Assembly: GCA_900548975.1 (NCBI GenBank)
Contig: URMS01000009.1
Span: 1-64,000, forward strand
Direction of reading: 5' to 3'
Length of the DNA stretch: 64,000 bases
DNA from: an uncultured Porphyromonadaceae bacterium
GTDB taxonomy: Bacteria; Bacteroidota; Bacteroidia; Bacteroidales; Muribaculaceae
Made by a program: the position numbers and the translations under genes. Shown here one piece after another: positions 24,830-33,942 of this stretch; within the stretch, counting starts at the first letter, position 1; every line of letters begins with the position of its first letter. The notes beneath the pieces were generated by a model. It was not told the origin of the DNA, made no database searches, and saw nothing but the letters and a program-made list of their open reading frames with translations.

Positions 24830-25525
24830 ATGGTTATCGATATGTTGTCTTTGAAAAAATCCGTATTAATAAAAATAGCTTTAAGCGGACTGATGATCTT
24901 TGCTTCGCTAAATTCTATGGCTCAGACCCTCGAGAAAATGCAGTGGTTCAATGAACCCGAACATTGGGAAATTGATGGAGGTACGCTGTCGATGGATGTT
25001 CCTCCCCATACCGATTACTGGCGTATATCCCACTATGGTTTCACAGTTGATGACGCACCTTTCTATTACGCCGAATACGGCGGAGAGTTCGAGGCTAAGG
25101 TGAAAATTTCAGGTGATTACAAGGTCCGATTCGACCAGGCCGGAATGATGATTCGCCTCGACCATGAGAACTATATCAAAACCGGCATTGAGTTCGTGGA
25201 TGGTAAATACAATCTAAGCACTGTAGTCACTCACAAGACTTCCGACTGGAGTGTCATAGCTCTCGATCGTTCAGTCAATTTTATATGGATTAAGGCCGTG
25301 CGTCGGCTCGATGCAATCGAGATATTCTATTCTTTTGACGATAAGGAATACCACATGATGCGCAACGCATGGGTTGAAGCAAATCATGCTGTGAAAATCG
25401 GTATGTTCGCGGCCTGTCCGGACGGCAACGGATTCAAGGCGTCGTTCTCAGACTTCAAAGTCACCCATCTGCCCGATAAAGTCCGCAGCGAATGGCTGAA
25501 AAACAACGCTGCAAACGATAAATAA
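24830..25525 (+). CDS. Exported DUF1349 (lectin-fold) protein
   Basis: A 231-residue protein with an N-terminal signal sequence (LKKSVLIKIALSGLMIFASLNSMAQ) and a DUF1349/concanavalin-like beta sandwich (about 40-215): LEKMQWFNEPEHWEIDGG, FEAKVKISGDYKVRFDQAGMMIRL, IKTGIEFVDGKYNLSTVVTH, DWSVIALDRSVNFIWIKAVR and KIGMFAACPDGNGFKASFSDFKV are characteristic. Family members bind or act on carbohydrates, but no catalytic residues are established. The start could also be ATG 24842. First gene of an operon with a VOC protein (18-nt gap) and a membrane acyltransferase. Confidence 0.8.
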   Translation: MVIDMLSLKKSVLIKIALSGLMIFASLNSMAQTLEKMQWFNEPEHWEIDGGTLSMDVPPHTDYWRISHYGFTVDDAPFYYAEYGGEFEAKVKISGDYKVRFDQAGMMIRLDHENYIKTGIEFVDGKYNLSTVVTHKTSDWSVIALDRSVNFIWIKAVRRLDAIEIFYSFDDKEYHMMRNAWVEANHAVKIGMFAACPDGNGFKASFSDFKVTHLPDKVRSEWLKNNAANDK

Positions 25526-25543
25526 GTTGACTCCCAGCGCATT

Positions 25544-25930
25544 ATGAAGATAGACCATATAGCTATCTGGGCAGAGGATTTAGAAGTACTCCGCAAGTTC
25601 TACATGCAGTATTTCGATATGTCGTGCAGTGACCTGTATGCTAATCCAAAAAAGAATTTCAGCTCCTATTTTCTGTCTTTTGAAGATGGTGTAACGCGTA
25701 TCGAAATAATGAACATTCCAGGCAGGGACGCTCCTTCGAGCAGAGGCGATCTAAAGGGAATAGCTCATTTTGCCATCTCTGTCGGAAGTAAGGAAAATGT
25801 TGACAGCATGGCAAAAATATTGAGGAAAGATGGATTTACGATATTAAGCGACCCGCGAACAACAGGTGACGGATATTACGAATGTGCGGTGGCTGATCCT
25901 GAAGGCAATTATGTGGAAATAACAGAATAA
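25544..25930 (+). CDS. VOC family protein (glyoxalase/bleomycin resistance fold)
   Basis: A 128-residue single-copy VOC protein made of two beta-alpha-beta-beta-beta units: KIDHIAIWAEDLEVLRKFY at the N-terminus (metal ligand candidate H5) and GIAHFAISVGSKENVDSMAKIL in the middle (H candidate about residue 75), ending DGYYECAVADPEGNYVEITE with the usual terminal glutamate ligand. Members are metal-dependent lyases, isomerases, dioxygenases or drug-binding proteins; the sequence does not say which. It overlaps the next start by one base, so it works with, or is at least co-expressed with, the acyltransferase and the exported lectin-fold protein. Confidence 0.85.
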   Translation: MKIDHIAIWAEDLEVLRKFYMQYFDMSCSDLYANPKKNFSSYFLSFEDGVTRIEIMNIPGRDAPSSRGDLKGIAHFAISVGSKENVDSMAKILRKDGFTILSDPRTTGDGYYECAVADPEGNYVEITE

Positions 25931-27096
25931 TGGCATCTAATATATACTTGGCATCCAAACCCCGCTACGAAATTCTCGACGGACTCCGCGGCGTAGCTGC
26001 AATGATAGTTGTGGCATATCATCTGCTTGAAACATATACCGCCAATCCTATGGAGCAGTTATTGAATCACGGTTATCTTGCTGTCGATTTCTTTTTTGTC
26101 CTTTCCGGCTTCGTTATTGGATATGCCTATGATGATCGTTGGGACAGAATGTCGCTTTGGGATTTCTTTAAACGCCGTCTTATCCGTCTGCACCCTATGG
26201 TTATCATGGGAACTCTGATAGGTGCGGCTTTATTCTATTTCGGCGCCTGTCCGGCTTTTCCTATGATTATAGAAACCCCGTGGTGGAAAGTGCTGGTGAT
26301 GACTTTGCTCGGCTGTCTCATGATTCCCGCGCTTATTTCATGGGACATACGAGGCTGGTGGGAAACTAATCCGCTGAACGGTCCTACATGGTCTCTTATG
26401 TGGGAATATGCTGCCAATATCGTTTACGCTCTAATTGTGCGTCACTTATCTAAACTGGCTTTGGGAATCTTTGTGGCTTTGTCGGGGTGTCTTACAATTG
26501 ATGTGGCTCTTAACATAGATATGTTCGGGCTTCTTGCCGGCAGGACCGATGTATCCTATACCGTTATTGGTGGCTGGAGTATTACTCCCGACCAGATGTA
26601 CATAGGCATGACACGCTTGCTTTATCCTTTCTTTATGGGCCTGCTGCTTGCCCGGATAAATAATCTTATAAAGCTTAGAGGCGGGTTCTATTGGTGCTCA
26701 TTGTTCATAATCATGATATTAGCGATGCCCCGCATCGGAGGCGAAAAAGATATGTGGATGAACGGTGCATACGAGGCCCTGAGCATAATAGTCCTTTTCC
26801 CATTGATAGTGCTGACGGGAGCCGGCAGTAATGTCGCAGGTAAACGGTCGGTAGCACTCTGTAAATTCTTCGGAGTGCTGTCCTATCCTCTGTATATTAC
26901 ACATTTCCCTTTGGTATATATGCAGAAAGCCTGGGTCAGCAACAATCCGGACGCTTCACCGGGAATGCATATTTTTGTAGGTGCCGCCATATTCTGCCTG
27001 GCGATCGGCATAGCTTATGCATGCCTTAAATTGTACGACGAACCGATACGCGAGAAATTGAAACTACGTTTTCTGATGAAAAGACACGGGTCATGA
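25930..27096 (+). CDS. Membrane acyltransferase (acyltransferase 3, OafA-like)
   Basis: A 388-residue integral membrane acyltransferase with about ten hydrophobic helices. The opening YEILDGLRGVAAMIVVAYHLLE contains the family histidine (about residue 32), followed by HGYLAVDFFFVLSGFVIGYAYDDRW and FFKRRLIRLHPM, the R-x-x-R-x-x-P-type motif of acyltransferase 3 (PF01757). Such proteins O-acylate cell-surface sugars or other exported substrates from cytoplasmic acyl donors. In this operon it may acylate a glycan recognised or processed by the DUF1349 protein; that link is inference. Last gene of the LuxR-adjacent operon; a terminator follows about 190 bp later. Confidence 0.85.
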   Translation: MASNIYLASKPRYEILDGLRGVAAMIVVAYHLLETYTANPMEQLLNHGYLAVDFFFVLSGFVIGYAYDDRWDRMSLWDFFKRRLIRLHPMVIMGTLIGAALFYFGACPAFPMIIETPWWKVLVMTLLGCLMIPALISWDIRGWWETNPLNGPTWSLMWEYAANIVYALIVRHLSKLALGIFVALSGCLTIDVALNIDMFGLLAGRTDVSYTVIGGWSITPDQMYIGMTRLLYPFFMGLLLARINNLIKLRGGFYWCSLFIIMILAMPRIGGEKDMWMNGAYEALSIIVLFPLIVLTGAGSNVAGKRSVALCKFFGVLSYPLYITHFPLVYMQKAWVSNNPDASPGMHIFVGAAIFCLAIGIAYACLKLYDEPIREKLKLRFLMKRHGS

Positions 27097-27285
27097 CAAG
27101 GGGTGCAATTCCGATATTGTGTAGGCATTGATTTTACCAGGCTTATGCGCCTCATGTGTCAAAACTGATGAAAAACAACTTTCGCACAAAAAGATAACTG
27201 ATTGGCATATAACGTTGATAAAAATTTCCGGACCCTCAAAGAAGCGGGCAATGGAAACTACCCTCTGATTTTTCAGCTTTACATG

Positions 27286-27321
27286 AAAAAAGAGCCCGGC
27301 GCAAATACCGGGCTCTTTCTA
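27286..27321. terminator. Bidirectional terminator
   Basis: Perfect stem AGAGCCCGG/CCGGGCTCT (27291-27299, 27308-27316), A-run before and TTTCT behind. It ends the plus-strand acyltransferase operon and the minus-strand C10 peptidase gene. The remaining bases of 27097-27396 hold nothing I can identify. Confidence 0.8.
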
Positions 27322-27396
27322 TAGGCAGGCGATGTTCTGTATTTCAGATTTTTCGGTGCGGGTGAGAAAGCCTTCGCCGGGCACCGTTTGTGATGG

Positions 27397-30300
27397 TTAA
27401 AGAACTACTTTCTGACCTCGGAGGATGTATACTCCCGGCGTCAGATTGTCGATTGTGTTGCGCCCTTTGACCAGGCGTATGGTTTTTACAATCTGACCGG
27501 CAACGTTGAACACATTGACCGAAGAGTCGCAATCGGAGTATATCACTATTACGCCGTTCTCGCGGGAGATCATGAAGGCCGAAGTCTCTCCGGGAGCTGA
27601 GATTCCGGTCGGAATATCTTCGGTAACATCTACTTCGACGGGGAAGTCGGGTACATCGGCATTGGAAACGGCATAGACAGAGAAAGGTTTCACAGCCACG
27701 CTGTTTGCTGTTTCGCCATCGCTTTCGTCGAGGAGGTAAGTCGAAGAGTCTGCAGCTTCGAAGGCGCAACCGTCCTCGCGAAGCATATATATTCCGGCTG
27801 CACCGAGTTCACGGCCCGAAAGAGTTGCCATAAGAGTATAATCGGCTCCGTCGACACGGATTTCGGCCGGTGTCTGGGGCACTTCGCAATTGTCTGCGAC
27901 AAAACGTACCGTAGCGGTTCCCTCTTCCTGATACAGGGCTGCAAGGTAGGGCGTATTGGCTTCGATGCCGTCTGTGAGCGCGAGGAAACCGTCGGGGCCT
28001 ACAGAGGCCGTCATGTACAGACCATGCCGGTTGTCGGCTTCTTTACGGATATACTGGTTCATTTCCCTGCCTGTTCCGTCGGTCACTCTGACCGGGGCGA
28101 ATGGGAGTACCAGCGATTTCCATCCTTCGGTGCCTGCGGGGCATGCTCCAAGCTGCATCTCCATCGACACGGTACTTCCGCCGGTGACTGTGAATGCGTT
28201 TACGGCCTGGAAGTCATAGTCGGGATTAATGGCAATGTCGCCCAAAGCTTCGTAGACACGACCTGACTCAGAGCTTGCATCCTGACGTACCTGTACGAAA
28301 TTGACATTGGCCGCTTCGGGCTTGTCGACGCCTTCGTCGAGATATACCACGCAGTTGGGATTGAGTCCACTGAAAGCATCAGTGTCAAAACCGTCTGCAT
28401 CGCCGGCGCGTGGAGCGCGTCGCACGCGTGCCGCCTGTGCGTCGGGACGGGAGGCAGTGAATATGATGCATGTCATTCGGTCGCAACCGCGGAAAGCGTC
28501 GGCTCCGACTGCGGCGATTCCCGAGAAGCTGAGGCTTCTGAGCGAAGAACAGCCGTTGAAAGCGCCCGCACCTATGACACTGACACATTCGGGAACTACG
28601 ACACCGGTGAGATTGGTGCAGCCGCTGAAAGTGTTGGCTTCGATAACCGACGAAGCGGGAAGTATTACCGATACCAGAGTCTCCTTGCCGGCCATGGCTC
28701 CTTCGGGAAGTGCCTGCGAGAGAGCCGACAGATCAAGTTCTTCAAGTGCGGGAAGTTTGTCGATGAGATTTTTCACCTTGTCGGGAGCTATGTCGCCTGA
28801 AAGGGATATGCGGGTGACGTCGACTGCTTCTTCGGGAGTGATGAGAGCAAGCTCATACGGAGTGAGGGTCGCACCATTGACAGGGACTGTGTAGACGTTG
28901 ACGGAAATATTGCTGTCAGCGACATCAACGGTGTAATATCCCTCGTCGTCGGCCGACAGAACGTTTTCTCCGACTTTGACTACGGGTCTTACCTGACTTG
29001 CGTCGGCACCTTCAATCCGGACCTTGAACCGTACGGACGATCCTTCCCTTACGCTCTGGAGCACAGGTGCGGCGGCATTGTAGTAATTCAGAGATTCGAA
29101 TTCTGTGGCGGCATCGCCGAGAGATTCGTTGTTGCGGATTTCGGGGTTGATTATCAGATTGGCGGATGCGCAGTTGAAAGTCACATCGTAGAGATATACC
29201 ACATCGATATTGTGGTCGCCGCTCTTGTCGGGGTGTCTGTTGGGGTTATAGTATGTGAGTGCGAGCGAACCGTCTGCGGCAATTCTGTCATCGCCGAGGA
29301 GTTTCCCGTTGTCGTATACTTTTATCTGTGTGGAAGCATCAAAAGCATCGACATCATCGGGCCGGTTGGTTGAAACGCTGCTTCGGACGCCTATATATAC
29401 CTTGCCTGTGAAATCAAGGGATTCGAGCGGGATATTGTCGCCCAGAAAAGAAGCTGCCTGTGCGATATTGATAGATTTGTCGGCTATGAAGCAGCGGTCT
29501 ACAGGGTAGTTTATGCCGTATACCGGATATTGGCCGACGATATTGAAACCGTTGTAAACCCAGAGATTGCGCCAGTCGTATGAATCGGCGCCGTCATGGC
29601 GCGTGGTATATGCCGGAAGATATTCGGGGTTTACAACCACGGTGACCTTGCTGCAATCGTCAATGCCGAGATTGGTGTTGGCTACTGTCATATTGGCGTT
29701 GTGTTTTGTGTCTATGTGGTGAACTATCTTCCCCTGCTTGGGAACGCAGGGTACATAGAGAGTTGTGAGCGAAGTGCAGCCTTTGAAGCAGTCACGCTTC
29801 AGGCCGCCGGAATAATTATACCAGTCTGTACCGACAAAATTATCGAGATTCATCGGCAGCTCCAGTTCTTTGATCTTATCGCAATTATAGAGCGCGCTTG
29901 CGCCGATCGACGTTACGGAAGCGGGAAATTTAAGTTCCTGCAACTTGATGCCCGGCGAAATGCTTGAAGTGGAACAGAATGCATTTGCGGGGAATGTGTT
30001 GGCCGGATATGAGCCGGGTTGGGCGCGGTCGGCGACAATTGTGGCACCGGAAAGGTCGAGGGACACAACGGTGTTCCATGCTGTTTTTTCCCGGAACAGG
30101 CTTAAATCGGTGTAGTCGATATTGCCTCTGACGATCACTTTGGGACGCAGTGCTTCGCGACGCTGATTCTGCAGCGCGGTATTGTTGGGTTCCCAAAGAT
30201 GTTCGCCGGGTTTGAGATCGAAGACCACGGCTTCCATCTGGTCGGGGGAAATGATTCTCACATCGAAATTGAGGTCTTCTTTGGCTATGAACGAGTAGCT

Positions 30301-32901
30301 GATGGATTTTGCTTCCTTGGCGTACGGAACGCCGTTGACAAGCATCGTTATCACATTACCGGCCGACTTGGGTGTAATCTTGAATGTAAGGTCGCGGCCT
30401 CGCACGGCGCTTGCGACTATGCCGGAAAGATTGGCCTGCTTTTCCAGCTCTTCGGGGAATGTGAAGTTGTAGACCGGTGTGGCGTTGTTCAGTGCCGGAA
30501 GTGCGGCCACTACATTGTCGTTGCTGCCGTATACCAGTTTCCAGTTCTTTTTATCGATCGATGTGACAAGCCGTATAAGATTGCCTTCGCGCACGGTTGC
30601 CTCTTTTACGCAGCAGGCGATATTCATCCTGAAGTTGGAACCCGGCTCGGCCGACCAGTTGCTTATTTCAGATATGAATTCCTTGATACGGCCGTCGGCG
30701 GTGGTAAGCACGGCTGCCCAGAATGCTTTGGACGGAGCGTTGAAAGCGTTGACCCTGATAGTAAAGGGAACTCCGGGTATGACGTTCACAGCATCGGTAA
30801 ACATTCCGACGCTGCCTGTGGCATCGGTAATTACCCATGGCGAAGGAAGCTCGCTGACCGCTGAGGGCTGAACGAGCTCGAAGTGTATGATGGTACCGGC
30901 CGAAAGGGTCGCCGAGTAATTTCCCTCGGCATCGGGTTTGAGCAGTGTGGAGTTGGCGTATACGTCCATTCGGTTGTCGTTGTCGGCAATGTGTTCGGCG
31001 CGGAATACAATCTTTGTGCCGGGAGCGTAGCGGCCGGGCTCGGTGTCGCATGTATATTTCACCTCTTTGTCTTCCATCACGGCAAAAGCACAGTCGGTCG
31101 CCGTGGGGAACTGCTGATTATCCTGGGCGGGACTGGTAAAAGTGACGTTGGCATCGATGTCGGGCTGGTTCCAGTATTTATTCTGTTTGTAAGTGCCGGC
31201 GGCGCCCATATTGACACAGTGGACGGTGCGGTTCGACGGTGTCCCGCGGAATACGCACCAGTTCACGAATGCCGGAGTAGGATTCAGCACCCAGATGTCT
31301 TTGAGAGCCGAAGAACCGTTGAACACATTGTATTCATAAGTGTTTACCGCTGCGGGAATTACGATGCTTGTAATACCGCAGGAACGGAAACATCCGTTGT
31401 TGAGGCGGTTGACGCTCGATGGAAGTATCACTTCCCTGAGGTTCCAGAGATTCCGGAAAGCCTCGCGGGGTATGGCATTTGCCTGATTTGTGCCGTTGGC
31501 TGCTATTCTTACTCCTGAAAGATCAAGGCGTGTAAGCTTCATGCTGCTTTTGATGAATGAAAAGTCGCGGGCATCGATGGTGCCGAAGAGGGTAAGGTCT
31601 CTTATGGTACCGGCATCGGCACCCTGAACAAGTGTCTCGAGAGTGCCCGGCTGTCCTACCCAGAGGCTGCGTTTTTCGCGCACTTCGGATGCCGGCTGAA
31701 CGTACACGGCAATTTCCATATCGTCGAGTACATTATTTATGGTGTAGGTGTAGTTTGCACCGGCAGTGAGCAGATATCCGTTTCCTTTCACGGTCACGAC
31801 ATCGTTTTCGGGATGTGAGGGTACTACCCGGAAGGTGTAGTTCCAGCCTTTCAGAACTTTGTTTTCACCTGCGAATGTGGCACCGGATATTGCTGCTGGT
31901 GCCTTTACTGTAAAATATTGAGGTACGGCGCCTTTGGCCGGAATTTCGTTGACCGTGATGAGTTCGCCGGCCATCGGAAGCCATGTCTGGCCGTTGTCGG
32001 CGCTTGTAGCCATCCTTATCATATCTCCTCCCTCTGCCTCTGTCCCTTCTGGCAGGCGGCAGGAATATGCCACGGTGGCGGCCGGGTAGAGTGCCATGGC
32101 GCCGAGTGTCATGCCGTCGATTTTGCTGAGGACGCATTTGAAATTGCCGGACGCATCGAAAAGCGCCACTGCGAATTTTCCGGAAAATTTGTCGTAGCTC
32201 AGGTTCTTGATGTTGCCCACACGCACGGTGAATTCTTTTCCGGCGGTGAGATCGCCTTCGAGGTCGGAACTCATGCCAGGCTGCCGGCCGTCGGCGGTTA
32301 TGTGGAGCGGAGACCATGCGGCATTGGTGCCGTTGCCGGGTTTGATATTATATATGATGGTTGTGAGATTGTTGAAACTGTGCGACTGGCTTACAGTGGG
32401 ATTGAGCGCGGTGCTTGCATACCATCCGCCATTGTTGTTGCCGTCGGCGCCGCCCCAGCCCCAGTTAACGTGTATCATGCCGGTAAGCGGATCATAGCCG
32501 TCGACAACGAAGGCATGCCCGGCATTGACATCCTGACCGCAATACAGCACCGGACGACGTTGCCGGATCTCGTTCTCGACCAGGCGGTCGAATTCGGCCT
32601 GCGTGGGTGTCTCGGAGCGCTTTTTGTAGGATACTCCGGGGTCATAGCCGAAATAGCTTACGAGGGCTGCCGGAACTTTTACCTCATAGGCGCTTGAGCC
32701 AGAGTAACCGAACTGAGTGCCGATACTTGCCGCGGCGTGGTATATGAGTGTCGATACTGCCTCGGCTTCGGCCTCGGTGTAGCCGTAGCGGTAATTGTCC
32801 ATACGCATGTCGGACCAGTCGTAAGCCACGTTGAAGTCGACACCGTTGTAGCTTCCTGTGCCGTGTTCGGGGTACTGGTGGTACTTCATGATCATGGCCA
32901 T
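27397..32901 (-). CDS. C10 peptidase catalytic domain with LRR-like repeat region (separated from its propeptide by an amber codon)
   Basis: The frame is open from 32994 to 27397 but its first ATG is at 32901, behind the catalytic cysteine. Counted from the propeptide start at 33432, C173 lies in LTGCVGTAMAMIMKYHQYP, H306 in NAGHAFVVDGYD, and IHVNWGWGGADGN follows: a complete streptopain-type (C10) catalytic domain. Behind it come repeated beta modules, three blocks of BspA-like LRR_5 units (for example FRNLWNLREVILPSSVNRL and FSGCTNLTGVVVPECVSVI), and a tail LTPGVYILRGQKVVL like a type IX sorting end. As a secreted adhesive protease this is about 2,000 residues. It is inactive unless the amber codon at 32995-32997 is read through. 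Confidence 0.8.
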   Translation of the reverse strand: MAMIMKYHQYPEHGTGSYNGVDFNVAYDWSDMRMDNYRYGYTEAEAEAVSTLIYHAAASIGTQFGYSGSSAYEVKVPAALVSYFGYDPGVSYKKRSETPTQAEFDRLVENEIRQRRPVLYCGQDVNAGHAFVVDGYDPLTGMIHVNWGWGGADGNNNGGWYASTALNPTVSQSHSFNNLTTIIYNIKPGNGTNAAWSPLHITADGRQPGMSSDLEGDLTAGKEFTVRVGNIKNLSYDKFSGKFAVALFDASGNFKCVLSKIDGMTLGAMALYPAATVAYSCRLPEGTEAEGGDMIRMATSADNGQTWLPMAGELITVNEIPAKGAVPQYFTVKAPAAISGATFAGENKVLKGWNYTFRVVPSHPENDVVTVKGNGYLLTAGANYTYTINNVLDDMEIAVYVQPASEVREKRSLWVGQPGTLETLVQGADAGTIRDLTLFGTIDARDFSFIKSSMKLTRLDLSGVRIAANGTNQANAIPREAFRNLWNLREVILPSSVNRLNNGCFRSCGITSIVIPAAVNTYEYNVFNGSSALKDIWVLNPTPAFVNWCVFRGTPSNRTVHCVNMGAAGTYKQNKYWNQPDIDANVTFTSPAQDNQQFPTATDCAFAVMEDKEVKYTCDTEPGRYAPGTKIVFRAEHIADNDNRMDVYANSTLLKPDAEGNYSATLSAGTIIHFELVQPSAVSELPSPWVITDATGSVGMFTDAVNVIPGVPFTIRVNAFNAPSKAFWAAVLTTADGRIKEFISEISNWSAEPGSNFRMNIACCVKEATVREGNLIRLVTSIDKKNWKLVYGSNDNVVAALPALNNATPVYNFTFPEELEKQANLSGIVASAVRGRDLTFKITPKSAGNVITMLVNGVPYAKEAKSISYSFIAKEDLNFDVRIISPDQMEAVVFDLKPGEHLWEPNNTALQNQRREALRPKVIVRGNIDYTDLSLFREKTAWNTVVSLDLSGATIVADRAQPGSYPANTFPANAFCSTSSISPGIKLQELKFPASVTSIGASALYNCDKIKELELPMNLDNFVGTDWYNYSGGLKRDCFKGCTSLTTLYVPCVPKQGKIVHHIDTKHNANMTVANTNLGIDDCSKVTVVVNPEYLPAYTTRHDGADSYDWRNLWVYNGFNIVGQYPVYGINYPVDRCFIADKSINIAQAASFLGDNIPLESLDFTGKVYIGVRSSVSTNRPDDVDAFDASTQIKVYDNGKLLGDDRIAADGSLALTYYNPNRHPDKSGDHNIDVVYLYDVTFNCASANLIINPEIRNNESLGDAATEFESLNYYNAAAPVLQSVREGSSVRFKVRIEGADASQVRPVVKVGENVLSADDEGYYTVDVADSNISVNVYTVPVNGATLTPYELALITPEEAVDVTRISLSGDIAPDKVKNLIDKLPALEELDLSALSQALPEGAMAGKETLVSVILPASSVIEANTFSGCTNLTGVVVPECVSVIGAGAFNGCSSLRSLSFSGIAAVGADAFRGCDRMTCIIFTASRPDAQAARVRRAPRAGDADGFDTDAFSGLNPNCVVYLDEGVDKPEAANVNFVQVRQDASSESGRVYEALGDIAINPDYDFQAVNAFTVTGGSTVSMEMQLGACPAGTEGWKSLVLPFAPVRVTDGTGREMNQYIRKEADNRHGLYMTASVGPDGFLALTDGIEANTPYLAALYQEEGTATVRFVADNCEVPQTPAEIRVDGADYTLMATLSGRELGAAGIYMLREDGCAFEAADSSTYLLDESDGETANSVAVKPFSVYAVSNADVPDFPVEVDVTEDIPTGISAPGETSAFMISRENGVIVIYSDCDSSVNVFNVAGQIVKTIRLVKGRNTIDNLTPGVYILRGQKVVL

Positions 32902-32994
32902 GGCAGTGCCGACACAGCCTGTGAGAGCATTGCCGGGGATATGTCGGTTGAAGGGTGCTTCCTGACGCCACTGCGGTGTCTGCAGTAGAATCCG

Positions 32995-32997
32995 CTA
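32995..32997 (-). other. In-frame amber codon inside the C10 peptidase gene
   Basis: Minus-strand TAG at codon 146 of the frame that runs from 33432 to 27397. The codons before it encode the propeptide and those behind it (RILLQTPQWRQEAPFN, then the catalytic cysteine) continue the family alignment without shift. There is no ATG, GTG or TTG between the TAG and the cysteine codon, so reinitiation cannot restore the active site. TAG is a normal stop elsewhere here (16219-16221). Confidence 0.8.
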
Positions 32998-33432
32998 GCT
33001 GCTCTGAGCAGCACGCCGTGTCATTTTGCGGCGTTCGGCCATGGAAACCGGTTTCTGAAGCGACGGGGCTGCCTTGATTTCACTCTCAAGACCATGCATC
33101 ATCCAGTTCATGGCCGGAGGCATCGATGCTGCACTGAACCGTCCTTCCAGAGAATAGCCTAACACAGGTGTGGTGCAGTCATCGGCCGAAATGATGATGT
33201 AGCCGGGGCCTTCATGTGCGTTGAACACATAGTATATCGGACGCGACGGTGTCCCACACACATGTGCGAGGTCCAGAGCGTCTGCCGATACCAGTCGGTC
33301 GATGTTGCAGGCGCTGAAAAAATCAGCAGCCAGTTGCTTGGCATTGTCTACCGACACTTCTTCTGCATGTGCTGTCGCTGATGCACATGCAAGTAAGAGA
33401 AAAATTAGTTTTTTTGAAGAATGAACTAACAT
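32995..33432 (-). CDS. C10 peptidase propeptide (signal peptide plus Spi-like inhibitor domain)
   Basis: A 145-residue product: signal peptide (MLVHSSKKLIFLLLACASATAHA) and a propeptide of the SpeB/Spi type (about 25-115), with AKQLAADFFSACN, YYVFNAHEGPGYIIISADD and PVLGYSLEGRFS as in other Bacteroidales C10 enzymes. In the intact family this domain blocks the active site until it is cleaved. Here an amber codon ends translation just at the border to the catalytic domain, so the normal product would be a free, exported propeptide. A free copy could act as an inhibitor like streptococcal Spi, but the simplest reading is a broken peptidase gene. Confidence 0.8.
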   Translation of the reverse strand: MLVHSSKKLIFLLLACASATAHAEEVSVDNAKQLAADFFSACNIDRLVSADALDLAHVCGTPSRPIYYVFNAHEGPGYIIISADDCTTPVLGYSLEGRFSAASMPPAMNWMMHGLESEIKAAPSLQKPVSMAERRKMTRRAAQSS

Positions 33433-33570
33433 AACTCTTGCGTTGATTATCGCTGTTGATTTACTTAAATAATATTGATAGTGATGAAATTGTCAATAGG
33501 TCCGTTGTCCTTATATTAATATCCTGAGGTCGCAACTATAGTGGTGTCAGTCGGTTAGTTTTTTCGGCAG

Positions 33571-33578
33571 CAAAGGTA
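33571..33578 (-). promoter_or_regulatory. Probable promoter -7 box of the C10 peptidase gene
   Basis: Minus-strand TACCTTTG at 33578-33571. The leader to the ATG at 33432 would be about 130 nt and is AT-rich. A clear -33 box is not seen. Confidence 0.5.
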
Positions 33579-33641
33579 GACAAATATTTCCGATCGATGA
33601 AATATTATTTGATCCGATTATATTTCCTCCGGTTTTTATAT

Positions 33642-33675
33642 GAAAAAGAGCCGCAAGCGTGTGGCTTGCAGCTCT
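33642..33675 (-). terminator. tRNA-Ser terminator
   Basis: Hairpin AGAGCTGCAAGC/GCTTGCGGCTCT (minus strand) followed by TTTTT; it begins within three bases of the encoded CCA end of the tRNA. Confidence 0.85.
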
Positions 33676-33677
33676 TA

Positions 33678-33767
33678 TGGCGGAAAGGCAGGGATTCGAA
33701 CCCTGGGTGCCCGCAAGGGCACAACGGTTTTCGAGACCGCCCCGATCGACCACTCCGGCACCTTTCC
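33678..33767 (-). tRNA. tRNA-Ser(CGA)
   Basis: Acceptor arms GGAAAGG/CCTTTCC close, the T-loop GGTTCGAATCC and a long variable arm (class II) are present, and the anticodon loop CTCGAAA gives anticodon CGA (reads UCG). The 3' CCA is encoded (33680-33678). A minus-strand promoter lies upstream at 33816-33845. Confidence 0.93.
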
Positions 33768-33815
33768 TTTGGTCGAGATGATGCAAAGAGGAGATGTGTT
33801 TCCTGTTTGCGAGTG

Positions 33816-33845
33816 CAAAGTTAAGAAACTTTTTTGAATAGGCAA
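33816..33845 (-). promoter_or_regulatory. Probable tRNA-Ser promoter
   Basis: Minus-strand -7 box TAACTTTG (33823-33816) with TTG 19 nt further upstream (33845-33843); about 50 nt ahead of the mature tRNA. Confidence 0.5.
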
Positions 33846-33942
33846 TGAGGGAAGAGCGATTTTTGCAATAAAAAATTTGTGATGGTGCTGAAATCGGATT
33901 CTTTTTGCTAAATTTGCCGTTCAGAACAAGTATCGAAAAACA

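Noticed and set aside
32995..32997. Genome-wide reassignment of TAG to an amino acid
   Set aside because: TAG ends other intact genes in the window at family-typical lengths (for example the YgiQ gene at 16219-16221).
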